Shown: positions 8,575 through 18,500 of the stretch, in pieces
How positions within the stretch are numbered: position 1 is the first letter of the stretch
How the letters are laid out: each line of letters starts with the position of its first letter
From: an uncultured Alphaproteobacteria bacterium
GTDB taxonomy: Bacteria > Pseudomonadota > Alphaproteobacteria > RF32 > CAG-239
NCBI GenBank assembly: GCA_944392315.1
Contig: CALXWH010000002.1
Coordinates: 95,441-148,018, forward strand
Direction: 5' to 3'
DNA: 52,578 nt
Notes under the pieces: model-generated
Databases searched by the model: none
The model's input: the letters and a program-made list of their open reading frames with translations, nothing else
What the model was told of the DNA's origin: nothing
Made by a program: the position numbers and the translations under genes

Positions 8575-9366
8575 ATGATTATACGTTTGGGTGAAGCTTT
8601 TTTACGCACATTAGGAAAACCTTTAGTTAAGTTTCTCTATTCTTTAGGGGATTTGACGTCTTTTTTTGTTAAGGCTATTTATCACTGCTTTGTTCCGCCT
8701 TTTTATTTTAAGCTCTTTTTTAAACAAGTTTTAGACATTGGCTTTTATTCTTTGCCCGTTGTCGGGTTGACAACACTTTTTGCCGGTATGGTTATTGCTC
8801 TGCAAACATATTCGGGATTTTCTGGCTTCAAAGCCGAAAGCGTTATCGCTTCTGTTGTGCTTATCTCTGTTACAAGAGAACTTGCACCGGTTCTCTCAGC
8901 CTTAATGGTTGCAGGTAGAATCGGAGCGGCAATGGCTGCTGAAATTGGTACTATGCGTGTTACTGAACAAATTGATGCTTTAGTTACTCTTTCTACCAAT
9001 CCTTTCAAATATTTGGTTGCTCCCAGACTGTGGGCCGGATTATTAGTGCTTCCTTTACTGGTTCTTATTGGTGATATTATCGGTATTTTTGGTGGATATG
9101 TTGTCGGCGTTTATAAACTTGGTTTTAATCCGGCTAATTATATCACGGCTACTTTTCAGGATTTACAGTATATTGGTATTATTTCAGGCTTGGTCAAAGC
9201 AGCTGTCTTTGGATTTATTATTTCTATGATGGGATGCTATCATGGTTATAAATCTAAAGGTGGTGCTCAAGGGGTCGGAAATGCAACAACGAATGCTGTT
9301 GTTTCCTCGTCTATTTTAATCCTTATCTTTAACTATCTTATTACAGAAATGTTCTTTTCTCGTTAA
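8575..9366 (+). CDS. mlaE: MlaE-family phospholipid ABC transporter permease
   Basis: Inner-membrane permease of the Mla pathway, which moves phospholipids between inner and outer membrane. The 263-aa protein has an amphipathic N-terminus and about five to six membrane segments. Conserved MlaE stretches include LTTLFAGMVIALQ, RELAPVLSALMVAGRIGAA and AEIGTMRVTEQIDAL, then GCYHGYKSKGGAQGVG near the end. AGGA precedes the ATG. mlaF follows after 12 nt, with GGAGG in the gap. No MlaD gene follows, which is unusual. Confidence 0.92.
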   Translation: MIIRLGEAFLRTLGKPLVKFLYSLGDLTSFFVKAIYHCFVPPFYFKLFFKQVLDIGFYSLPVVGLTTLFAGMVIALQTYSGFSGFKAESVIASVVLISVTRELAPVLSALMVAGRIGAAMAAEIGTMRVTEQIDALVTLSTNPFKYLVAPRLWAGLLVLPLLVLIGDIIGIFGGYVVGVYKLGFNPANYITATFQDLQYIGIISGLVKAAVFGFIISMMGCYHGYKSKGGAQGVGNATTNAVVSSSILILIFNYLITEMFFSR

Positions 9367-9378
9367 TCGGAGGCGTTT

Positions 9379-10152
9379 ATGGAAATGGAAAAAGAAATAA
9401 AAATCAGAATCAGAGACCTTCATAAGAGTTTCGGGAAAAAATGTGTTTTGGATGGAGTTAATCTTGATTTGTATAAAGGAGAGTCGCTGGTCGTCATTGG
9501 CGGATCTGGTACGGGTAAATCTGTTCTGATTAAATGTATACAGGGCTTGCTTATACCTGACAGTGGTTCAATTGAAATTGATGACATTGAAATTGTTAAT
9601 GAAAACCCTGATGTCATTGACCGTATGCACAGTAAAATGGGAATGCTTTTTCAGGGCGGCGCCTTGTTTGATAGTTTAACTGTTTGGGAAAACGTGGCTT
9701 TTGACTTAATTCAAAATAGAGGTTTTAACAAAAAAGAGGCTAAAATTGTTGCCATTAAAGTTTTGAGACAGGTTGGCTTAACTGAAGATATTGCCGATTT
9801 GTATCCTTCTGAGCTTTCGGGAGGTATGCAGAAACGTGTTGGTCTTGCTCGTGCGGTTATTACACGACCCGAAATTATCTTTTTTGATGAACCGACAACC
9901 GGTCTTGATCCTATTATGGCTGATGTTATTAATGATTTAATTATAGAATCTGCTAAAGATTTAGGCGCAACGACTTTGACAATTACTCACGATATGGCTT
10001 CTGCACGCAAAATTGCGGATAAAATTGCAATGCTTTATCAGGGAAAAATCATTTGGTATGGAACGGTTAAAGATTTAGATAAAACGACAAACCCATATGT
10101 CAGACAATTCATTAACGGTTCATCTAAGGGTCCTATTAAAGTGGAGAAATAA
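9379..10152 (+). CDS. mlaF: MlaF-family phospholipid ABC transporter ATPase
   Basis: ATPase subunit paired with MlaE. The 257-aa protein carries Walker A GGSGTGKS, a Q-loop at MLFQGGALFDSLTV, the signature LSGGMQKRVGLARA, Walker B IIFFDEPTTGLDP and the switch His in TITHDM. LFQGGALFDSLTVWENV is characteristic of MlaF rather than other ABC ATPases. An ATG two codons downstream (9385) is a minor alternative. It ends one base before radA. Confidence 0.93.
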   Translation: MEMEKEIKIRIRDLHKSFGKKCVLDGVNLDLYKGESLVVIGGSGTGKSVLIKCIQGLLIPDSGSIEIDDIEIVNENPDVIDRMHSKMGMLFQGGALFDSLTVWENVAFDLIQNRGFNKKEAKIVAIKVLRQVGLTEDIADLYPSELSGGMQKRVGLARAVITRPEIIFFDEPTTGLDPIMADVINDLIIESAKDLGATTLTITHDMASARKIADKIAMLYQGKIIWYGTVKDLDKTTNPYVRQFINGSSKGPIKVEK

Positions 10153-10153
10153 T

Positions 10154-11530
10154 ATGGCTAAAAAGTCAACAATTGATTATGTTTGCCAATCTTGCGGTGC
10201 GGTATATCCTAAATGGCAAGGGAAATGTGATGCTTGCGGGGAATGGAACTCAATTGTTGAAGAAAAGAAACCATCTGCTGAATTTTCTAATATTTCTACC
10301 AAAAAACAAGGAAGCCAAATTGATTTTGTTTCTCTTAACGGCGAGAGTCAAACTTATCAGCGTCTTGTTACAAATTTATCTGAAATTAACAGAGTATCCG
10401 GTGGCGGTTTAGTGCCGGGTTCTGTTATTTTAGTCGGAGGAGATCCCGGTATTGGCAAGTCAACTCTCTTATTGCAGATTTGTGCAGATGTAGCCAATAA
10501 GCTTCAAGATAACAGTTGCTTCTATATTTCCGGGGAAGAGGCTATTGATCAGGTACGAATCAGAGCTAAGCGTTTAGGGTTATCTAATGCCCCCGTTCGG
10601 CTAGCAAGTACAACAAGTGTTAAAGACATCGTGGCCACGCTTGAAAAAGAAAATCCTTCTTTGGTAATTATTGATTCTATCCAGACGATGTATATTGATG
10701 AAATAGAATCAACTCCAGGTAGTGTTGCTCAAGTTAGAGCTTCTGCTTATGAGCTAATCAAAATTGCAAAAAAGAAAGGATTTATTTTATTCCTTGTTGG
10801 GCATGTTACAAAACAAGGAGCCATTGCAGGACCTCGCGTCTTAGAGCATATGGTTGATACCGTGCTCTATTTTGAAGGTGACAGAGGACACCATTTCCGC
10901 ATTCTTCGGGCTGTTAAAAATAGATATGGCGCAACTGATGAAATCGGTGTTTTTGAAATGCAAGATAACGGTCTTATTGAGGTTGAAAATCCATCGGCTC
11001 TCTTTTTGGCAGAGCGCCAGGGATGTATTTCCGGCTCTTGCGTTTTTGCCGGTATTGAGGGATCTCGTCCGTTATTGGTAGAGATACAAGCGCTTGTTGG
11101 CAATAGTGGTTATACCGGTGCGAAAAGAGCCGTAGTTGGCTGGGATTCAAATAGATTAGCGATGATTCTTGCCGTTTTAGAAGCACGGTGCGGAATGAAT
11201 TTTAGCACACATGATGTTTACTTAAATATTGCCGGCGGATTAAAAATTACCGAACCTGCAGCCGATCTAGCTGTGGCGATGGCTGTTATTTCATCTATGA
11301 CAAATAAACCGTTGCCTGCGGATATGGTTGTTTTTGGTGAAATTGGGTTATCCGGTGAAATCAGAGCCGTTAGCCAGCCAACACTTCGTCTTAAAGAAGC
11401 ACAGAAATTAGGCTTTTCTAATGCGATTATTCCAAATTCTTTTTCTAAAGATAAAAAGCAGAAACTTATTACAGGTATGTCTTACCATGAAATTGGTAAT
11501 GTTCAGAGACTTATTTCAAGATTTAATTAA
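10154..11530 (+). CDS. radA: DNA repair protein RadA
   Basis: A branch-migration ATPase for recombination intermediates. The 458-aa protein has, in order: an N-terminal four-Cys zinc finger (CQSCG...CDACG), a RecA-like core with Walker A GGDPGIGKST, the RadA-specific motif KNRYG, and a C-terminal Lon-protease-like domain (about 290-450). Start is ATG 10154 because it sits right before the zinc finger and has GTGGAG upstream; the longer reading overlaps mlaF and adds nothing conserved. cvpA follows 11 nt later, a familiar proteobacterial order. Confidence 0.95.
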   Translation: MAKKSTIDYVCQSCGAVYPKWQGKCDACGEWNSIVEEKKPSAEFSNISTKKQGSQIDFVSLNGESQTYQRLVTNLSEINRVSGGGLVPGSVILVGGDPGIGKSTLLLQICADVANKLQDNSCFYISGEEAIDQVRIRAKRLGLSNAPVRLASTTSVKDIVATLEKENPSLVIIDSIQTMYIDEIESTPGSVAQVRASAYELIKIAKKKGFILFLVGHVTKQGAIAGPRVLEHMVDTVLYFEGDRGHHFRILRAVKNRYGATDEIGVFEMQDNGLIEVENPSALFLAERQGCISGSCVFAGIEGSRPLLVEIQALVGNSGYTGAKRAVVGWDSNRLAMILAVLEARCGMNFSTHDVYLNIAGGLKITEPAADLAVAMAVISSMTNKPLPADMVVFGEIGLSGEIRAVSQPTLRLKEAQKLGFSNAIIPNSFSKDKKQKLITGMSYHEIGNVQRLISRFN

Positions 11531-11541
11531 GGGAGATTTTT

Positions 11542-12321
11542 ATGGAACCGTTAAATAATATTGATGTTGTTATTTTAATTGGTGTTGCTTTATCTATGTT
11601 GGTCGCTTTTATTCGCGGTTTTGTGAAAGAGGTACTCTCTATTCTAGGTTTGGTTCTTTTTATCATCCTAACAACCTATTTAACACCTGTTTTAACGCCG
11701 TGGATGAATCAATTTATTGCAAGCAAGCTGATGGCCCAGTTTGTTATCTTTTTACTGATTATGGCCATATTTTATGCTTTCTGGATTATTGGCACAGATA
11801 AACTTATTGCTAAAATTCGCACAAGTACCTTGAGCTTTATGGATAGACTCTTTGGCCTGATTTTTGGTTTTCTTAGAGCTGTGCTTATTTTGGGCTTTTG
11901 CTTTTTAATTGTTAAAATAACTTTGCCAGAGGAAATCAAAGATAAAGATGGTATTTTGAAAAAATCTCAATATTTTATGATGGCAGAGCCTTGTTCTGAT
12001 ATGATAGAATCCTTATTGCCTGAAGATTTTATTGCTAATACTGTAAAATCTGTTGAGGATATGAATAAAGCCGATAAAACTAAAGACGAAAAGGCTCAGA
12101 AAAAAGAAGAGACAACTAAACAAGATAGTATTTCTGAACTTCCTTCTAAACTAGATCAAGAACAGATGGATAAAATGTTTGATTTATTGGTTAAACCTGA
12201 AATTAAAAGCAAAGTTAAATCTGAAAAGACTCAGCCTTCAAGCAAAAAATCTGAACCGGAAGGATATGATAAAAAGGAAACGAATAGTTTGGATCGTTTA
12301 ATTGATATTACGGCTGAATAA
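11542..12321 (+). CDS. cvpA: CvpA family membrane protein
   Basis: A 259-aa protein with four N-terminal membrane segments (about residues 8-140) matching CvpA: LSMLVAFIRGFVKEVLSI and MDRLFGLIFGFLRAVLI. The remaining hundred or so residues are hydrophilic and Lys/Glu-rich, a variable tail. CvpA is required for colicin V export in E. coli and supports envelope integrity; the mechanism is unclear. GGGAG precedes the ATG. purF, which often follows cvpA, is absent: a bidirectional terminator and tyrS on the other strand come next. Confidence 0.88.
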   Translation: MEPLNNIDVVILIGVALSMLVAFIRGFVKEVLSILGLVLFIILTTYLTPVLTPWMNQFIASKLMAQFVIFLLIMAIFYAFWIIGTDKLIAKIRTSTLSFMDRLFGLIFGFLRAVLILGFCFLIVKITLPEEIKDKDGILKKSQYFMMAEPCSDMIESLLPEDFIANTVKSVEDMNKADKTKDEKAQKKEETTKQDSISELPSKLDQEQMDKMFDLLVKPEIKSKVKSEKTQPSSKKSEPEGYDKKETNSLDRLIDITAE

Positions 12322-12333
12322 ATTTCTATTATA

Positions 12334-12360
12334 AAAAAGGCGGCTACAAACCGCCTTTTT
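12334..12360. terminator. Bidirectional Rho-independent terminator between cvpA and tyrS
   Basis: AAAAAGGCGG, a 7-nt loop, then CCGCCTTTTT: a perfect 10-bp stem with A-rich and T-rich flanks, able to stop transcription from both convergent genes. Confidence 0.9.
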
Positions 12361-12370
12361 ATTTGTGTTT

Positions 12371-13624
12371 TTATTTCAAAACAAGAAGTCCGTGTTTCTT
12401 TTTACCTTGTGAAAGCTTTATATTGCCGTTCTCTATATCCTTTTCTGTTATGATATAATTTTCGTCGGTAATTACCTTATCATTTAGTTTTAACCCGGCC
12501 TGTTTGATTAAACGTCTGGCTTCACCCTTGCTTGCAACAAAACCTAATGCTAAGAAGGCATCCAAAACACTTATTCCTTCTTTTGAAGCGGTTATTGAGG
12601 GTAATTCATCACCGGCAACGCCTCTTTCAAATGTCTTGATAGCGGTTTCTTGCGCTGCTTGAGCCTCAGTTTCACCACGGCAAATTTTTGTTGCTTCAAA
12701 AGCTAATATTTTTTTAGCTTCATTTATTTCTTTATCTTTTAATGCTTCCAGCTTATGAATTTCATCCATTGGCAAATCCGTGAAAATACGAAGACATTTA
12801 CCAACTTCTGCGTCACCAATGTTACGGAAATATTGGTAATAATCATAAGAAGAAAGTTTATCCTCATTTATCCAGACGGCATTACCTTCTGATTTACCCA
12901 TTTTTTTACCGGCAGAATCGGTCAATATCGGACTTGTAAAGCCAAACAACTCGGTATCATACCGTCTTCTACCAAGTTCTGTACCGGAAACGATATTTCC
13001 CCACTGATCTGCACCGGCTATTTGTGCGCGACATCCATATTTTTGCAATAATACACAAAAATCATATCCTTGCAGTAGCATATAATTAAATTCAAGAAAA
13101 GACATTGGTTGCTCGCGTTCTAAACGGCTTTTCACACTATCCATTGTCAGCATTCTATTTACAGAATAGCATGTACCTATATCTCTTAAAAACTCTAAGT
13201 AATTTATATCTTTAAACCAGTCAAAATTATCTACCATTAATGCATCATTTTTACCTTCACCAAAATGTAAAAATTTCATAAATGATTTTTTTAAGCCTTT
13301 TACATTATGCGCGAGGGTTTCTTCACTCAAAAACGGACGCAATTTATCCTTACCGGACGGATCACCTATCCGAGCTGTTGCACCGCCTACAAGTGTTAAT
13401 GGTTTATGACCGCATTTTTGAAACCAACGAAGCATCATCAAAGGAACAATATGCCCCACATGCAAGCTGTCTCCGGTTGGATCTGACCCTAAATACCCTA
13501 CTGCTGGAGTGCCTTTTTTCTCACAATCTACTAAGTACTCATCAAATCCTTCTACATTAGTACATTGATTGTAAAAGCCTCTTTCTTGCATTATATTCAA
13601 AAATTCTGATTTAAAACTTGTCAT
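12371..13624 (-). CDS. tyrS: Tyrosyl-tRNA synthetase
   Basis: Charges tRNA-Tyr with tyrosine. The 417-aa class I synthetase shows the HIGH-type motif HVGHIVP near residue 56, LLQGYDF and GADQWGNI in the tyrosine-binding core, and the KMSKS-type motif KKMGKSEGN. A C-terminal S4 RNA-binding domain follows (EARRLIKQAGLKLND). Length is normal for the bacterial enzyme. It lies divergent from the anmK-like gene, an arrangement common in alphaproteobacteria. Confidence 0.96.
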   Translation of the reverse strand: MTSFKSEFLNIMQERGFYNQCTNVEGFDEYLVDCEKKGTPAVGYLGSDPTGDSLHVGHIVPLMMLRWFQKCGHKPLTLVGGATARIGDPSGKDKLRPFLSEETLAHNVKGLKKSFMKFLHFGEGKNDALMVDNFDWFKDINYLEFLRDIGTCYSVNRMLTMDSVKSRLEREQPMSFLEFNYMLLQGYDFCVLLQKYGCRAQIAGADQWGNIVSGTELGRRRYDTELFGFTSPILTDSAGKKMGKSEGNAVWINEDKLSSYDYYQYFRNIGDAEVGKCLRIFTDLPMDEIHKLEALKDKEINEAKKILAFEATKICRGETEAQAAQETAIKTFERGVAGDELPSITASKEGISVLDAFLALGFVASKGEARRLIKQAGLKLNDKVITDENYIITEKDIENGNIKLSQGKKKHGLLVLK

Positions 13625-13703
13625 TTTTACTTCCTTATTGCTAAATTTTGAGTCATATTAACATAATAATTTGATATTGCAATTATATTAGAAGGTTTTT
13701 CTT

Positions 13704-14804
13704 ATGCTTATTAGGGGGTTAAATTGTTTGGGGTTGATGGGAACTTCTACTTTTGGTGGAGTAGAGTTGGCTCTTATCAAAACAGACGGTATTGATATTA
13801 TTGAGCGAAAAAAAGCTTATGTTGTCCCCTATTCCGATTATTTAAAAGATCTTATTAAATCTGTTTATGGTTTGCAGAGAAATACTCCTGAAAATGAAGA
13901 AAAATTAAAAGCAGTAGATACTGAGGTTTCTGATTTTTATATCCAACTTATTAATGAGTTCAAGAAAGATTGTGATGAAACGATTGATGTTGTCGGTATT
14001 GATGGCCTAACTATTTTACATAATCCTAATATTCCCTATACATATCAGTTGGGTAACGGTCGTTATATTGCCGCAAAAACCGGTATTAAAGTTGTTACTC
14101 ACTTTAGAAACGCGGATATTTGTAGCGGCGGGCAAGGTACACCTATTTCTTCCAGTTATTTTAATGCTGTTGCCGTTGATGAAATCAAGCCTGTTGCGTA
14201 TGTCAATATTAGTGGAAAATCCAGTATAACTTGGATTGGGTCTTTTGGTGAATTTGTTGGCTTTGATTGTGGTCCAGGAGATAATTTTATTAATAATTGG
14301 ACAGCAAGACACGCTCATATGGAAAATGATTATAATGGGCGTCTGGCTATTCTTGGAAAAGTGCACGAGAAAATCGTTAATTCTCTGATGCATCATAAAT
14401 TTTTTGCTAAATTTCCACCTAAAGCCGCTTATACAGGTATATTTGCCGATAAAGCAGAGCATTTGGAGGGGTTATCTTTAGAAGATGGTGCAGCTACCGC
14501 AACAGCTTTTGTGGCGGAGGCAATTTGTTATTCTATTTGTCTCTATTTGCCTGAGCTACCTAAAAAGGTTGTTATTTGCGGAAAAGGAGCCGCGAATCCG
14601 ACATTGGTGCGTTTTATTAGGCAACGATTACCTAATATTGAAGTTGTTCTTAGTAAAGAGGTTGATATTCCTATTGAAACTGTTAATGCTGAAATCAGTG
14701 CTTTTTTAAGTGCCAGAGCTATTTATTCGTTACCTATTACATTTCCATCTACAACAGGTGTGGCTCAGCCAATGCCGGGAGGAGAAATTTATGAAGCAAT
14801 CTAA
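13704..14804 (+). CDS. AnmK-like anhydro-N-acetylmuramic acid kinase, divergent motifs
   Basis: A 366-aa protein of the ASKHA fold aligned along its length with AnmK, which recycles 1,6-anhydro-MurNAc. The sugar-site stretch FRNADICSGGQGTP keeps the Asp (D138) and GGQG motif. Other signatures have drifted: SGTSLDG is MGTSTFGG, HGQT is DGLT (100-103), NIGGIAN is NISGKSS (168-174) and GPGN is GPGD (190-193). The neighbour tyrS supports AnmK ancestry. Whether it still phosphorylates anhydro-MurNAc is uncertain; it may be a pseudoenzyme or have a new substrate. It overlaps the ABC ATPase gene by 14 nt. Confidence 0.75.
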   Translation: MLIRGLNCLGLMGTSTFGGVELALIKTDGIDIIERKKAYVVPYSDYLKDLIKSVYGLQRNTPENEEKLKAVDTEVSDFYIQLINEFKKDCDETIDVVGIDGLTILHNPNIPYTYQLGNGRYIAAKTGIKVVTHFRNADICSGGQGTPISSSYFNAVAVDEIKPVAYVNISGKSSITWIGSFGEFVGFDCGPGDNFINNWTARHAHMENDYNGRLAILGKVHEKIVNSLMHHKFFAKFPPKAAYTGIFADKAEHLEGLSLEDGAATATAFVAEAICYSICLYLPELPKKVVICGKGAANPTLVRFIRQRLPNIEVVLSKEVDIPIETVNAEISAFLSARAIYSLPITFPSTTGVAQPMPGGEIYEAI

Positions 14805-15591
14805 AAAGAATACAAAAAATTCTTGTTCTCTTATTATACAAAATGTTTCAAAAAAATATGATGAAATATTTGCCGTTGATGATATTTCTTTTGAAACAAC
14901 TCAAGGTGAAGTTATTGCTCTGCTTGGGCCGAACGGCGCCGGAAAATCCACGTTAATGAATATGATTTCCGGTTTTTTATCTCCTACTTCCGGTCATATT
15001 TGGGTTAATAACAAAGACGTTGAAAAAGATGCTCTTGATACCAAAAAAGATATAGGATTTTTGCCGGAAGGTGCTCCTATGTATGCGGATATGAGTGTTT
15101 CTTTATTCTTAAAGTATATGATTGAGCTTAAACTTAATTTGACGGAAACGGAACAATGCTCTAAGTCTCAAATTAAAGATTATTATACAAAAGAATTTAT
15201 GCGCATTGTTGATTTAGCCAAGATTAACGATGTTTTGCATCAAAGAATTGATACGCTCTCTAAAGGGTATTTACGGCGTGTGGGTTTTGCGCAAAGTATT
15301 ATTGGGAATCCGCCTATTTTGCTTCTTGATGAACCGACAGATGGTCTTGATCCCAACCAAAAAGAGCATATGCGTAACTTAATCAACAATATGAAAAAAG
15401 ATAAAACTATTCTTATTTCTACGCATCTTTTAGATGAAGCTGAAACTATGGCTTCCAGAATTATTTTAATCAATAAGGGAAAAATTGTTGCTGACGGAGA
15501 TTTAAAATCAATTTTAAAATGCACTCACAAAAATTCACTTGCAGAGGCTTTTCATTTGCTGACAACGACGGAGGAGAATATCCATGAATAG
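14791..15591 (+). CDS. ABC transporter ATPase (GldA/NatA-like)
   Basis: A 266-aa ATPase with Walker A GPNGAGKST, Q-loop-region LPEGAPMYADMSV, an ABC signature variant LSKGYLRRVGFAQ, Walker B ILLLDEPTDGLDP and the switch His in STHLLDEAE. Start is ATG 14791 because GGGAGGAG lies 6 nt upstream; earlier starts fall inside the anmK-like gene. It overlaps the following permease fusion by 8 nt, so the two form one transporter. By family it resembles GldA-type ATPases that act with GldF/GldG membrane proteins; the substrate is unknown. Confidence 0.88.
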   Translation: MKQSKKNTKNSCSLIIQNVSKKYDEIFAVDDISFETTQGEVIALLGPNGAGKSTLMNMISGFLSPTSGHIWVNNKDVEKDALDTKKDIGFLPEGAPMYADMSVSLFLKYMIELKLNLTETEQCSKSQIKDYYTKEFMRIVDLAKINDVLHQRIDTLSKGYLRRVGFAQSIIGNPPILLLDEPTDGLDPNQKEHMRNLINNMKKDKTILISTHLLDEAETMASRIILINKGKIVADGDLKSILKCTHKNSLAEAFHLLTTTEENIHE

Positions 15592-18500
15592 TATTAAAAC
15601 TATTATACATTACGAATTAACCAGATATTTTTTATCTCCGCTGGCTTATGTTTATTTGGTTAGTTTTTTATTTTTAAGCGGTTCGTGCGCTATTTATTTT
15701 GGACACTTTTTTAGTGATGGAAACGCTATTCTCTGGGGATTGTTTGACTATCAACCGTGGATTTATCTTTTGTTTATTCCCGGTATTGCTATGCGCTCTT
15801 GGGCTGAGGAATTCCGTTCTAAAAGTATTGTGCAAATACTAACTGTTCCGGTTTCAATTACAGATTTGGTCTGGGGTAAATTTTTTGCTTCATGGCTGTT
15901 TGCTATTTTTGCCATTTTATTAACTTTTCCTTTTTGGATTACGGTTAATCTTTTTGGTGATCCTGACAATACTGTTATATTTATCAGCTATATCGGGTGC
16001 TTTATTTTAGCCGGAGCTATGCTTGCTATTTCACAAACAATGTCTGCTTTGACTAAAAATCCGGTTATTGCCTTGGTTTTAGCGGTTTTTGTTAATTTGC
16101 TCTTTTTCTGGAGTGGTTTTGACTATGTTTTATTTTGGGCAAGAGAACTTTTTAGTGATGTTTTGGTAGACACTATTATCTCTTTTAGTTTTTTAACTCA
16201 CTTTGCTTCTTTGAGTCGTGGTTTAGTTGAACTTAGAGATTTAATTTTCTTTGGTTCTCTTATTGTTTTCTTTAATTTAATTACTATTGCTGTTATTAGC
16301 TTAAAAACTAAAGGTAATTCAGGACTTATTTCTTCTTCTAGCTTGAGACATAGTTTTTTAGTTCTTATTCTCCTCTTTATTGGCTTTTTTGGTATTAACA
16401 TCATTGCTAACAACGTTTTTAGGCAGATAAGTTATGATTTTACTGAAGATAAGTATCTAAGTCTTACAAAAAATACTAAAGATATTCTGCGAAAATTAGA
16501 GCGACCTATTACAGCTAAACTCTATTATTCCCCTATTTTGGGGCAACGCAATCCAGAGGTTCGGCAAATATTTGACCGTGTAAAATTAATATTAAAACAA
16601 TACAAAACCTATTCTAACGGAAAATTTGATTATAAGATTTATACTCCATCTTTCTTAGATAAAAATGAAGATAGAGCTTTAGCTGAAGGGGTGCAACCTA
16701 TTCCTCTGATTGATATTAACCAAAATGCGCTCTTTGGAATTAGTTTTTCTGATACGCTTATGAATAAAGCTGTTATTCCTTTCTTCTCTCTAGAGCGTTT
16801 ACCATTTTTGGAGCAAGATTTAACAACTAATATTTATAAAATGCAGCATAAAAAGAAGACTCTCGGAATTTTGAGCTCGCTCCCTATTCAAGGAAATATT
16901 CGCCAAGATGATGTTTTAATGAATAAATGGGAAATTGTTAAATATATTGAAGATTTATATGATGTTAGATTTATTACCAAACCTCAAGATTTGGATCAAT
17001 CATTTGATGTTTTTATGCTTGTTCATCCTTATGGCCTCACAGATGAACTGATTGAAAAAATAAAAAAGCAAAAGAAAGTATTATTACTTATGGATGTGGC
17101 AGATGATGCTTCTCGTCTTTATTCACCAATAGGTGGACAATTTATTACCTCTGACATAGGTGCTTTATCTGATTATTGGGGAATTCAATTTTACGACTTG
17201 GGTGTTGCTGCAGATTTTGATAATTCAATTCTTGTTGATGAAACTGTTAACTATCGTACTAACCCTTCTTTCACTCAAGATTTGTTACAATTTAAGATTA
17301 CTACAGATGACTTTAATCCTAACCATAGAACAACTTATAAACTTAACAATATTTTATTTTCTTCTGCTTCTATGGTTATGCCCAAAGAAGGTGCGGACGT
17401 TTTATACTTTCCTCTTATCAAAACAAGTAGAAATTCAAACCTTTTAAATGTATTGCTTGCTAAGAAAAGTGTAAGTCCTCGTGAGGTTTTAGCTCAGTAT
17501 ACACCTGGAAATAGTGTTATCGTTATCGCTGCAGAATTTTTAAGTAATGACCCTTCTAAGCCTTTTGATGTTATTGCGGTTGGTGATACTGATTTTATGT
17601 ATGATAATTTTTGGGCTAAAGAATCTAAATTTCTGGATATGTCTTATAATATTCCTGTATTTGACAGCGCTAATTTTATCTTAAATGCTCTGGATTATTT
17701 AACAGATAATGACGATTTAATCAACTTGAGAGGAAAAACTGCTAAGCGTAGACCTCTTTATCGTGTTGATAATATGCGCAAAAAGAATTTATATCGTTAT
17801 AAACTTAAAGAAAACGATATATTTAGAGCAATTGATGCAGCTAAGCAGGGGCTAATAGAAGTTGCGGCAAAAAAAACTTTTGAAGATAGAGATACTTTTA
17901 GCTCCGATGAACTTGCTGTTATTGGAAATATCCGAAATGAAATCAATAGTTTAAGACAAGAATTAAGTTCCTTAAAACTGAACGCAAACAGAGATATTGA
18001 AGCTCTTGATACGAAGGTTAAGTTTTTTAATATTTATTTCATTGCTTTAACTATTATTTTTATGGTTATTTTGTACTCCTTCTATAGAAGAAAATTCCAT
18101 CTTTGTGCTGTAAAGAATCTCTTCTATTTTGATAAGAGTTTATGCAAATTGGCTTTTGTTGTTTCAATAATTGTCGCATGCGCCTTGCTTTGTGTTTATT
18201 TAGAAAATAAAAACAGTATTTCTGAATATGAAGACAGACCTGTTTTTCAAAATTTTGATAAAAGAATAAACGATATCTCTCTTATAAAATTGCAAAACCA
18301 AAATACTACTTTAACCTTTGAAAAGAAAAATGGAATTTGGGTTTTACAAGAACATCCTAGTTTACCTGTTTATCAAGAACGCATCAGGCGTTTTCTTATC
18401 ACTGTCAATAATATGACTTTTTATGAGAAAAAATCAGACAAAGTAGCTGATATGCAATATTTTGGTTTCTCTCCTCTAAAAAATAAAAAATCTCCCATGA

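Noticed and set aside
14016..14462. 148-aa minus-strand open frame inside the anmK-like gene
   Set aside because: Antisense shadow of a conserved reading frame; no domain.
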